Source: an uncultured Clostridia bacterium (lineage in GTDB: Bacteria; Bacillota; Clostridia; TANB77; CAG-508). From it: a DNA stretch of 42,521 nt. Where the stretch lies: NCBI GenBank assembly GCA_947626555.1, contig CANQSP010000008.1:1-42521 (forward strand). Reading direction: 5' to 3'. Below, one piece after another: positions 33,634-41,019 of this stretch. Both the position numbers and the translations under genes were made by a program. The notes under the pieces are model-generated. The model worked only from the letters and a program-made list of their open reading frames with translations. It was not told the origin of the DNA and did not search any database. Each line of letters begins with the position of its first letter. Position 1 is the first letter of the stretch.

Positions 33634-33672
33634 ATATACCTTAGAGAAAAAAAGAAGGAATGAATTTTTAAT

Positions 33673-34485
33673 ATGGAAAATGCTGTAGAAGCTTTAAAAA
33701 TGGCATTTGCATATATAGTTTTTGGTATAGCATTATCAATAAGTATAGTAATGTTCACAAAAGCCAAAAGCACATCTGATATGGTTTTAACCACTCAAGA
33801 TGAAACAAATTATTATGACTACTATACATATGAAGAAGAAGGATATGATAGAGAAGAAAGAGTGGCAAAATATCAAAAAAGGATTGTCGGATTAGAAACA
33901 GTTATACCAACATTATATAAATACTATAAAGAAAATTATACAGTAGTATTTAAAGTGGGAGACTATGATGCAGAAAATGGAAGCCTAAGCAATGTAAGTA
34001 ATATGGTTATATATAAATCAAAATCTCCTTATAAACAAGAAAGTTCTAATAAGGTACTTTGGGGAGACTATAAATGGCAAAATTATTGGGGTAATATACC
34101 AGCAACAAATCCAAGAATATATGATATTTGTTCCTTTGATGCAGATGAAGAAATAAAAAGGCATGAAATTTGGTCAGGTAAACAGAGTGATATGAAGCGC
34201 AATTTAGATTGCTTTTTAGAAGGAGGAGTTACATTTAGATCTCCAGACGGAAACTCAGATAGAGATATGCAATATACAGGAATAAAGAACCTAATAAGAA
34301 CTAATGGTGGTAACGAGAATAACCCACGTTTTGTAGAAGAACTTGGGGAGTACATATATGAACGTGATGCAAGTGGGGAAGTAACTTCATCTGGAACAAC
34401 AATAACAATAGATGGAGAAACGACTAGCATACTAAGAAAAAATAAAAAAAGGGTAATAACATATACTTTAATAAGAAATAGTTAA
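33673..34485 (+). CDS. Pilin-like protein 5 with long soluble domain (MENAVEAL start)
   Basis: A 270-residue protein. MENAVEALKMAFAYIVFGIA starts a membrane helix like that of the MENASKAL proteins, followed by KAKSTSDMVL and a Tyr/Glu-rich stretch. RIVGLETVIPTLYKYYKENY is a distinctive conserved-looking helix. The soluble domain is rich in aromatic residues and ends in a strand (KKRVITYTLIRN). By position and size it could be a tip or minor pilin. AAGGAA lies 11 bases upstream of ATG. Confidence 0.7.
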   Translation: MENAVEALKMAFAYIVFGIALSISIVMFTKAKSTSDMVLTTQDETNYYDYYTYEEEGYDREERVAKYQKRIVGLETVIPTLYKYYKENYTVVFKVGDYDAENGSLSNVSNMVIYKSKSPYKQESSNKVLWGDYKWQNYWGNIPATNPRIYDICSFDADEEIKRHEIWSGKQSDMKRNLDCFLEGGVTFRSPDGNSDRDMQYTGIKNLIRTNGGNENNPRFVEELGEYIYERDASGEVTSSGTTITIDGETTSILRKNKKRVITYTLIRNS

Positions 34486-34538
34486 TCTGAAGATAAAAAT
34501 TCAAAAGAGAGTTTAAAAGAAATAGGAGGTTGGTGAAG

Positions 34539-35063
34539 TTGGATGATACACTAATGACGGTAATAGCAATAGTTTTAGCAGCAGGAGTATTATTAATATT
34601 TCCTTTAACATCTCTAGCCGAGAGAAATGATGACATTTCTTTATCGGCTTTACAAGCGACGACTAATGAACTTGTAGACCAAGTAAGAACAACAGGAGAA
34701 TTAACACAGGATGAATGGACAAGTTTTTTAAGTACAACTTCTTCTAGTGGTTTAGTAGTAGAACCAGAGATTACAGTTCAAATATTAGATGAAAACCCTG
34801 GTGTAAAAACAACTCAGGCTAATATAACAAAAATAGGTGAAAATGTTTACTATAATTTATATACTAGTCAAGTAGAAGAACAATTAAAACGTAACAATAA
34901 AATAGTATTTAAAGAAGGAGACATGATTTTTATTAGTCTAAAGATTGTTAGCAAAAGTATGGCAGAAGTTTTTAGAGATTCCGTTTATTCACTATCTGGA
35001 AGCGACACAGATAGATATGTTGCTCAATATGGTGGAATAGTTACTGTAAATGGAAATAGATAA
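34539..35063 (+). CDS. Single-anchor extracytoplasmic protein of the Tad-like locus (MDDT start)
   Basis: A 174-residue protein from TTG at 34539, nine bases after AGGAGG (GTG 34533 and TTG 34530 are too close to the site). MDDTLMTVIAIVLAAGVLLI gives the membrane helix, then FPLTSLAERNDDISLSALQA, a polar helix with TTNELVDQVRTTGELTQDEW, and a strand-rich end. Relatives with an MDD start and an RNDD segment accompany similar loci in Clostridia, to my general knowledge, without known function. It is probably a minor pilin-like component. It precedes a long hairpin. Confidence 0.7.
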   Translation: MDDTLMTVIAIVLAAGVLLIFPLTSLAERNDDISLSALQATTNELVDQVRTTGELTQDEWTSFLSTTSSSGLVVEPEITVQILDENPGVKTTQANITKIGENVYYNLYTSQVEEQLKRNNKIVFKEGDMIFISLKIVSKSMAEVFRDSVYSLSGSDTDRYVAQYGGIVTVNGNR

Positions 35064-35087
35064 AAAATATTAAGTAGTTGAAAAGGG

Positions 35088-35138
35088 GGCAGTTTTAATT
35101 TAACATCTAAATATAGATGTGTTGAATTTAAAACTGTC
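35088..35138 (+). promoter_or_regulatory. Long intercistronic hairpin in the Tad-like operon
   Basis: CAGTTTTAA (35090-35098) pairs with TTAAAACTG (35128-35136), and AACATCTA with TAGATGTGTT further in. G-rich sequence (GGGGG) precedes it. A T-rich stretch follows (TCTTATTT), so it could be an attenuator or a processing site before the last gene of the locus. Confidence 0.6.
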
Positions 35139-35164
35139 TTATTTAATATAGAAAGGTAAAACAA

Positions 35165-36928
35165 ATGAAGTTACAGCATTTAATAGTAATTTTTTTAATT
35201 ATAATGGTTCCAATATCATTTATATTAGGTGTTTATATCAATAATCAAGTAGATACTATTAGAACACAAGCTGATTATAATATGATATTAATGAATGCAA
35301 CTTATGATGCAATAAAAGCATTCCAATTAAATACAATTAATAATAGATATTCTTCAGTTAGTGATTCCAAAATAAGAGATATAGAAGCAGAAATAAATAC
35401 ATTTTATAATTCTCTTGGTTTAAGTATGCAGATGAATACAGATGTATTAAGGCAATTTACACCTGCAATTGTAAATACATTATATGATGGATATTATATA
35501 TATAGTAAATTTGCTAATACAAAAAATGATAATGAATATGAATATGGATTAAGATCATATATTTATTATTCATGTAGATATAGAAATACTGCAAGGAATA
35601 CAGATTGTGTAATTAATTATACATTAGATAATGCGATAACGGTATATGGAATTATAAATGGTACTTATGTAACTAAAACAGGTTTTTTAATAGCTCCATC
35701 AAATATAGAAAATTATAATACAGAAGATATAAAAACTAGGTTAAGAAATGGCAACACTGCAGGAATTAATAGTTTAAATTATAAAGGATTAAATATTACT
35801 ACAGAATATTTGCAAGAAACTCTTATAACAATATCAAAAGATTCATTAGGAAATGTTACTCCAACAAAAGGCACTTACTTGTATACTTTTTATAATAATA
35901 GAAAAGTATATAGAGGAAGTTGGAATGCAAGTAAAGGAAGATATAATTATTTTTGGTACGAAAATTTTGAAGTAACACCAGTTTCAGATAGTAATACTGA
36001 TACAATAAATTATGCAAATGCAACTATAGGTCAAAATAGAAGTGCCTTAGATTATTATATACAAGCATATCAATTTTCAAAATGGATGGAAGATAATTTA
36101 GGTTTTTTAACTGCAAATGATGCTATAGATGAAGAAGGAAATCCTATAGAATTTGACACTAATAATACAGGTGCTGAACCAATATTTATGTTTAATAATA
36201 CAACAAATGACCCAGAAATGTCATCATCTGTTTTTGAAACTCATAGAAGGGCAATAATAAAAAATAGAATTGAAACAAGTTTAATTGCTGCATTGGCAAA
36301 TTATAATTTAAATTCAGTTACGGGTTATGAATATATATTACCAAAATTAAAAGATGTAGATTGGGAAAAAATATATACAGAAGTATGCATTATAACATAT
36401 ATGCAAGGTATTCCAATAGGCTCAAAATATTATAATAATTATTGTGTAATATCAAATAATAAGAATAAAGAGTTTATAAGTAAAAGTTCAATAATATTGT
36501 TAACAGAAGAAACGGTAAATGGTGTTAAAAAATATACATATCATAAACCAAACTGCATACATTTAATTGAAAATAATGCAAGCATTAATATTATAGGTGC
36601 ATATACAAATCTGCAATTAGCAAGACAAAAGGTAGATATATCAGGAGAAAACTCGGTATATTTTATGCCACAAGAAGCATATAACTCTGAAGATAATCAT
36701 GTATATCCATATCTATATTGTTACGATTGTATTGTAAATATAGCAGATGTATATGATTTAGGGCAGTTTATAGATGGAGAAATTAGAGACTTAGACGATA
36801 ATGGTGGAGATTCAGTAAGAATTATTCCTGCAACTGCATTTAATGAAGTTAGAAGAAGATACTTTATGGCATTGGCTAGAGAGAAGTATAATTTGTATGC
36901 ATCAATTAGTTTAATTAATGGAAATTAG
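35165..36928 (+). CDS. Large single-anchor extracytoplasmic protein with Cys/His C-terminal region
   Basis: A 587-residue protein. KLQHLIVIFLIIMVPISFIL is the membrane anchor, followed by a helical stretch (DYNMILMNATYDAIKAFQLN; SDSKIRDIEAEINTFYNSLG) and TPAIVNTLYDGYYIYSKF, segments that recur in relatives in Clostridial Tad-like loci. About 100 residues before the end, YHKPNCIHLIENN and later YLYCYDCIVN provide one His-x-x-x-Cys and one Cys-x-x-Cys. These could bind a metal or form disulphides. It is probably the largest surface component (tip or adhesin-like TadE/F analogue). This is inference from position and topology. AAAGG lies eight bases before ATG. Confidence 0.72.
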   Translation: MKLQHLIVIFLIIMVPISFILGVYINNQVDTIRTQADYNMILMNATYDAIKAFQLNTINNRYSSVSDSKIRDIEAEINTFYNSLGLSMQMNTDVLRQFTPAIVNTLYDGYYIYSKFANTKNDNEYEYGLRSYIYYSCRYRNTARNTDCVINYTLDNAITVYGIINGTYVTKTGFLIAPSNIENYNTEDIKTRLRNGNTAGINSLNYKGLNITTEYLQETLITISKDSLGNVTPTKGTYLYTFYNNRKVYRGSWNASKGRYNYFWYENFEVTPVSDSNTDTINYANATIGQNRSALDYYIQAYQFSKWMEDNLGFLTANDAIDEEGNPIEFDTNNTGAEPIFMFNNTTNDPEMSSSVFETHRRAIIKNRIETSLIAALANYNLNSVTGYEYILPKLKDVDWEKIYTEVCIITYMQGIPIGSKYYNNYCVISNNKNKEFISKSSIILLTEETVNGVKKYTYHKPNCIHLIENNASINIIGAYTNLQLARQKVDISGENSVYFMPQEAYNSEDNHVYPYLYCYDCIVNIADVYDLGQFIDGEIRDLDDNGGDSVRIIPATAFNEVRRRYFMALAREKYNLYASISLINGN

Positions 36929-37026
36929 AAAATTTTTCAAAAAAATAAGAAATAAAAACATAACAATATGTTAGAATTTTAATATAAAATATGGGTAAAA
37001 TACAATTAACGGAGGAAATTTTTATT

Positions 37027-38304
37027 ATGAAAATTTTTAAGAAGTTAATTGTATTATTTTTTTTACTTATAATATATATATATGTAGCGAATATTACATT
37101 AATGCCAAATAATATAGTAGTTATACAAGGAGACAATGTAAAAGTTTCAAAATTATGGGGAATTAATATAAAACAAATTTCTACTACAAATCCAAATTTA
37201 AAACAGTATGATGATAAGATTATAGAAGAAGTTTCAAATGGAAATGAAAATGTAATAGAAAATAGTTCGGAAAATAATATACAGAGTATAGAAGTAGGAA
37301 AAATAGATTTAGGGGTAAGTATATTTGATACTATACCACTAAAAAATATATCTGTTAGTGTTATTCCGAAAATATCTGTAATACCATTAGGAGATTCAAT
37401 AGGTATGAAATTATACACAAAAGGTGTTTTAGTGGTTGGCATGTCAGAAATAGAGGGAAATAAGCCGTATGAAAATAGTGGAATCGAAGAAGGGGATAGA
37501 ATAGTTAGAATAGATAATATAGAAATAACATGCACAGATGACTTAGTTGAAACAGTAAATAAATCTAAAGGCAAGGAGCTAGAAGTAAAATATGTTAAAG
37601 AAGAAAATGATACAGAAATGGTGGTCAATATAATTCCTGCCAAAACGGGAGAAAATGAGTATAAGTTAGGTTTATGGGTAAGAGATGCAGCAGCAGGAGT
37701 GGGAACTGTTACATTCTATGAACCAATATCAGGAAAGTTTGCTTCATTAGGTCATGGGATAACAGATGTAGATACGGGAAGTTTAGTAAAAATAGCAAAC
37801 GGAGAATTGGTAAAAGCACATATATTATCTATATTAAAAGGTCAAAAGGGAATTCCTGGTGAATTAAGAGGAACTATAGATGGAGGAACAAAACTAGGGG
37901 AAGTTTATAATAATACAAGTTTTGGAATTTTTGGAAAATTAGAAAATGTAAATAATTTTGAAATATCAAATTTAAATGAGATGGAGGTATTAGCGAGGGA
38001 TAAAATAAAAACAGGTAAGGCACAAATTATTTGCGAAATAGAAACAGGAAATAAAAAATATTATGATATAGAAATTGAAAAAATATATTATGGAAATAAT
38101 TCGGATAATAAAAGTATGCTTATAAAGGTTACAGATAAAGAACTTTTGGAGAAAACAGGGGGAATAATTCAAGGAATGAGTGGTTCGCCAATAATACAGG
38201 ATGGAAAATTTGTTGGAGCTGTAACACATGTTTTAGTAAATGATCCAACAACGGGTTATGGTGTTTTTGCAGATTTAATGTTAAAAGAAATGACAAAATC
38301 TTAA
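37027..38304 (+). CDS. spoIVB: Stage IV sporulation protein B (SpoIVB, S55 serine protease)
   Basis: SpoIVB is made in the forespore, crosses into the intermembrane space and triggers SpoIVFB to cut pro-sigma-K. From ATG 37027 (after GGAGGA) it has 425 residues: an N-terminal membrane segment, a PDZ domain (GVLVVGMSEI; GIEEGDRIVRIDN), and an S55 peptidase domain. The catalytic His243 lies in LGHGITDVDTG and Ser387 in GMSGSPI. The 144-residue spacing is close to the 142 of Bacillus subtilis, and Asp370 is a candidate third residue. An in-frame ATG at 36991 has no binding site. The stop codon lies inside a palindromic repeat. Confidence 0.95.
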   Translation: MKIFKKLIVLFFLLIIYIYVANITLMPNNIVVIQGDNVKVSKLWGINIKQISTTNPNLKQYDDKIIEEVSNGNENVIENSSENNIQSIEVGKIDLGVSIFDTIPLKNISVSVIPKISVIPLGDSIGMKLYTKGVLVVGMSEIEGNKPYENSGIEEGDRIVRIDNIEITCTDDLVETVNKSKGKELEVKYVKEENDTEMVVNIIPAKTGENEYKLGLWVRDAAAGVGTVTFYEPISGKFASLGHGITDVDTGSLVKIANGELVKAHILSILKGQKGIPGELRGTIDGGTKLGEVYNNTSFGIFGKLENVNNFEISNLNEMEVLARDKIKTGKAQIICEIETGNKKYYDIEIEKIYYGNNSDNKSMLIKVTDKELLEKTGGIIQGMSGSPIIQDGKFVGAVTHVLVNDPTTGYGVFADLMLKEMTKS

Positions 38305-38645
38305 ACTAATAGGGACGGGGTTAAATAGTTTAACACTAGTTTTTAATTTCAAGTTAAACTAATAGGGACGGAGTTAAATAGTTTAACAACTTAATTGCTA
38401 TATTGCAAAACATTAATATTATATATTTTGAAGTGATTCGTGGGGACCGTTTTAGAAAATGTTACGAGCGAAAGTGAGTTACATTTTCTTAAATTGGGCA
38501 ACGTAAAAATATATAATATTAATGTTTTGCAAGTTATATAAATAAATTTGAGGTTAAACTATTTAACTCCGTCCCTATTAGTTTAACAAAAATTCTACAA
38601 ATAATTAAAGTGTTAAACTATTTAACCCCGTCCCTATTAGTTTAA
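38301..38645. repeat. Palindromic repeat locus C: four 33-bp units in nested inverted pairs
   Basis: Units 38301-38333 and 38354-38386 are direct; units 38554-38586 and 38613-38645 are inverted. The outer pair carries GGGACGGGG and the inner pair GGGACGGAG, and each right-hand unit is the exact reverse complement of its left-hand partner. The whole 345-bp stretch between convergent spoIVB and murC is thus a nested palindrome. Both genes end within the outermost units. It may act as a bidirectional terminator. Confidence 0.92.
38403..38532. mobile_element. 130-bp element with perfect 27-bp terminal inverted repeats (MITE-like or structured RNA)
   Basis: Positions 38403-38429 are the exact reverse complement of 38506-38532, starting TTGCAAAACATTAATATT. 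Inside is a second hairpin: TTTTAGAAAATGT (38450-38462) pairs with ACATTTTCTTAAA (38481-38493) with one mismatch, capped by a C-GAAA-G loop. Asymmetric G-rich sequence (GTGGGGACCG on the left, TTGGGCAACG on the right) lies between the two stems. No open reading frame is present. Whether this is a MITE, a mobile hairpin or an RNA cannot be told from one copy. Confidence 0.7.
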
Positions 38646-40015
38646 AACATAGAGCCTATTTGAAATACTGTTCCAGCTCCTAATGTTAGTATAATATCAT
38701 CTTTTTGAATATGCTGTTTTAAGTAATTTACAATATCATAAAAATTAGAAATATATATTGCATTTTTACCTAGTGACTTTATTTTATTAACTAAATCTTG
38801 AGAAGAAACATTATATGTATTTACCTCTCTTGCAGCATAAATATCTGTAACAATTATATTATCAAAATTAGTTAGGGATAAAGCAAAATCATCTAATAAA
38901 TTTTGAGTTCTGCTATATGTGTGAGGTTGAAAGACAACCCATGAATGATTATATTGTTTTTTCTTTAAAGCCATTGCGGTCGCTCTTATTTCAGTAGGGT
39001 GATGACCATAATCATCATAGATATTTACTCCTTGGTATGTTCCTACGAATTCAAATCTTCTATGTGCACCAGTATATTTTTTCAAACCAGATTTTAAATC
39101 AGGTTTAGATATACCATATGAATCGCATAAAGCAATACAAGCTAGGGCGTTTGAAACATTATGAAGTCCTGGTATAGACAATTCGATAGTGCAATAGAAG
39201 AAATTATTATGATAAACATCAAATGTTGGAAAGCCATTTTTATCAAATGTAATATTTCTTGCAACAAAATGTGCTCGTTCATTTTCGATTCCATATGTAA
39301 CAATTCGAGCTGGAGTATATTTATGAAGTTCAGAACAATATTTGTCATCAGCATTTACTACTAATAATCCAGTTTTAGGCAACAATTTTACGTATTTAAT
39401 AAAAGCATTATTTATATTCTCTATATTTTTAAAATAGTCTAAGTGATCATTATCAATATTAAGAATAACTTCTGCCTTAGGATAGAATTTTAAGAAACTC
39501 TCTACATATTCACATGCTTCTATAATAAAATAATTGCTGTTTCCAACTCTATAATTACCATCTAATTGCTTTAGTGTAGCACCAACTTGTATAGAAGGGT
39601 CTAAACCAGCTTCTATAAAACAAACAGATATCATTGAAGTAGTTGTTGTTTTTCCATGTGTACCGGATATACAAATTGTTTCTGAAAAAGCTTTTGTAAG
39701 TTCTCCTAAAAAATCTGCTCGTTCAATAGTTGGTATATTAAGTTCTCTTGCTTTAATAAGTTCAGGATCATCTTGTTTTATTGCAGCGGTGTATACAACT
39801 AAATTTGATGTTGATAAATTTTCAAATCCATGACCAATTGTTACAGGAATACCTTCAGCAATCAACTTGTTTGTTAAGTCAGATTGTGTTCTATCAGAGC
39901 CAGTAACAATAAAGCCAAGGTGTTTTAATATACCTGCAATTCCACTCATGCTGACTCCACCAATTCCAAGCATATGTATATGTTTATATTTTTTTAAATC
40001 GTCAAAAATAACCAA
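38642..40015 (-). CDS. murC: UDP-N-acetylmuramate--L-alanine ligase
   Basis: MurC adds the first amino acid (L-Ala) to UDP-MurNAc in peptidoglycan synthesis. The 457-residue length is normal. IHMLGIGGVSMSGIAGIL is the N-terminal nucleotide-binding loop, CISGTHGKTTTTSMI the ATP P-loop, ILNIDNDHLDYF the central Mur ligase motif, and GAHRRFEFVG and DDYGHHPTEI the C-terminal domain motifs. The start is TTG at 40013-40015 with AAAGGAG ten bases before. It has its own strong promoter. Its stop codon (TAA at 38644-38642) lies in repeat unit 4 of locus C. Confidence 0.97.
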   Translation of the reverse strand: MVIFDDLKKYKHIHMLGIGGVSMSGIAGILKHLGFIVTGSDRTQSDLTNKLIAEGIPVTIGHGFENLSTSNLVVYTAAIKQDDPELIKARELNIPTIERADFLGELTKAFSETICISGTHGKTTTTSMISVCFIEAGLDPSIQVGATLKQLDGNYRVGNSNYFIIEACEYVESFLKFYPKAEVILNIDNDHLDYFKNIENINNAFIKYVKLLPKTGLLVVNADDKYCSELHKYTPARIVTYGIENERAHFVARNITFDKNGFPTFDVYHNNFFYCTIELSIPGLHNVSNALACIALCDSYGISKPDLKSGLKKYTGAHRRFEFVGTYQGVNIYDDYGHHPTEIRATAMALKKKQYNHSWVVFQPHTYSRTQNLLDDFALSLTNFDNIIVTDIYAAREVNTYNVSSQDLVNKIKSLGKNAIYISNFYDIVNYLKQHIQKDDIILTLGAGTVFQIGSMF

Positions 40016-40052
40016 TTTAAGTACACTCCTTTATGTTAATAGTCTATGCATC

Positions 40053-40081
40053 ATTATATAATGATATAACTATTTTTTCAA
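40053..40081 (-). promoter_or_regulatory. Promoter of murC
   Basis: On the minus strand TTGAAA (40081-40076) and a perfect TATAAT (40058-40053) are separated by 17 bases, 38 bases before the TTG start. The -10 lies in a 14-bp palindrome, TCATTATATAATGA (40051-40064), a possible operator. Confidence 0.75.
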
Positions 40082-40403
40082 TAGTTTTTTGTAAGTTTTT
40101 ATGTTCGTATGGATTACATGCTACAAGTTACTAAAATTTTGAAAAATTGGTAGATATTAATATGTATTATTAATAATCGTTTTTTCTCTTTATTTTTAAA
40201 TTTATATTGATTGTAAATGATAATTAATACATTATATTCAATTTAAAATGATGAATATAATATGTATTTTTTTTAAAAATATGTTAATATTAATAAGTAT
40301 ATAATAATAAATATGCAACATTAAGAATAAATTTTAGAAATTTAAAGATAAAGTTAAAAAAATTTTTGAAAATTTGTAAAAACCAGAAGGAAAAAATATT
40401 TTT
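40082..40403. other. AT-rich divergent intergenic region, no gene seen
   Basis: About 320 bases of almost pure A/T sequence between the murC and spoVG promoters. I see no open frame with a binding site, no RNA-like fold with G/C-rich stems, and no repeat. Poly-A/T tracts at irregular spacing suggest only curved or flexible DNA. Confidence 0.5.
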
Positions 40404-40444
40404 TTGACGAATAATATTATTGTACATACTAAATATGTGTACAA
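40404..40444 (+). promoter_or_regulatory. spoVG promoter with a dyad over the -10
   Basis: TTGACG (40404-40409) and TACTAA (40427-40432) have a 17-base spacer, 45 bases before the start codon. TTGTACA (40420-40426) and TGTACAA (40438-40444) are inverted repeats that bracket the -10 and probable start point. This is the layout expected of a repressor site. In Bacillus spoVG is transcribed with sigma-H; here the boxes look closer to the main sigma factor type. Confidence 0.6.
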
Positions 40445-40476
40445 AATATTTATACTAGTAGAAAGAGGTGCTCAAA

Positions 40477-40761
40477 ATGCAAATAACAGATGTACGTTTA
40501 AGAAAAGTAAATTCAGAAAACAGAATGAAAGCTGTTGCTTCTGTAACATTCGATAACGAATTCGCAGTACATGATATTAAAGTTATCGAAAGCCAAAATG
40601 GATTATTTATAGCTATGCCAAGCAGAAAAACTCCAAACGGAGAATTCAAGGATATAGCTCATCCAATCAATGCTGATACAAGGGAGAAAATTCAAAAAGC
40701 TATATTAGAAGCTTATGAAGCTCCAGAAGCTGAAGAACCAGCAACTGAATCAGCAGAATAA
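40477..40761 (+). CDS. spoVG: Septation regulator / RNA-binding protein SpoVG
   Basis: A 94-residue protein. [20 protein letters not shown], then [20 protein letters not shown] and [20 protein letters not shown], are the SpoVG hallmark sequences; the helix [14 protein letters not shown] follows, and the Glu/Ala-rich tail is typical. SpoVG binds nucleic acids and affects septation, sporulation and virulence-type regulation in Firmicutes. ATG 40477 lies seven bases after AAAGAGG; GTG 40468 overlaps that site. Its codon use is less extreme (GCT, ATC, GGA) than its neighbours', as expected for an abundant protein. Confidence 0.97.
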   Translation: MQITDVRLRKVNSENRMKAVASVTFDNEFAVHDIKVIESQNGLFIAMPSRKTPNGEFKDIAHPINADTREKIQKAILEAYEAPEAEEPATESAE

Positions 40762-40780
40762 TTATAAATAAGGATTTATC

Positions 40781-40813
40781 AAAGAACTTCATGAAAATGA
40801 AGTTCTTTTGTGT
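40781..40813 (+). terminator. Terminator after spoVG
   Basis: AAAGAACTTCAT (40781-40792) pairs perfectly with ATGAAGTTCTTT (40797-40808) around GAAA. T-rich sequence follows (TGTGTTTTC). Confidence 0.85.
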
Positions 40814-40959
40814 TTTCAATTTTCTATGCTTGATGCTAATAAACTTAATTTTAGATGCAAAACTCATATTATAGAAAGAGTTTATTTATCAAAACTGTTA
40901 TTATATTTTTTTGCAATTTATTTTATTAAATATTTTTTGACATATTTCTACAAAAAAAC

Positions 40960-40987
40960 TTGATAAATTAAAACGGAATGTTATAAT
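40960..40987 (+). promoter_or_regulatory. Promoter of the Ig-like/deacetylase gene
   Basis: TTGATA (40960-40965) and TATAAT (40982-40987) have a 16-base spacer, 32 bases before the start codon. Confidence 0.7.
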
Positions 40988-41019
40988 ATTATCAGAATAA
41001 AGGGAGATGAGATGTTAAA

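Noticed and set aside
35088..35138. Riboswitch before the 35165 gene
   Set aside because: It is a single long hairpin without the multi-helix junction or conserved core of a known riboswitch class.
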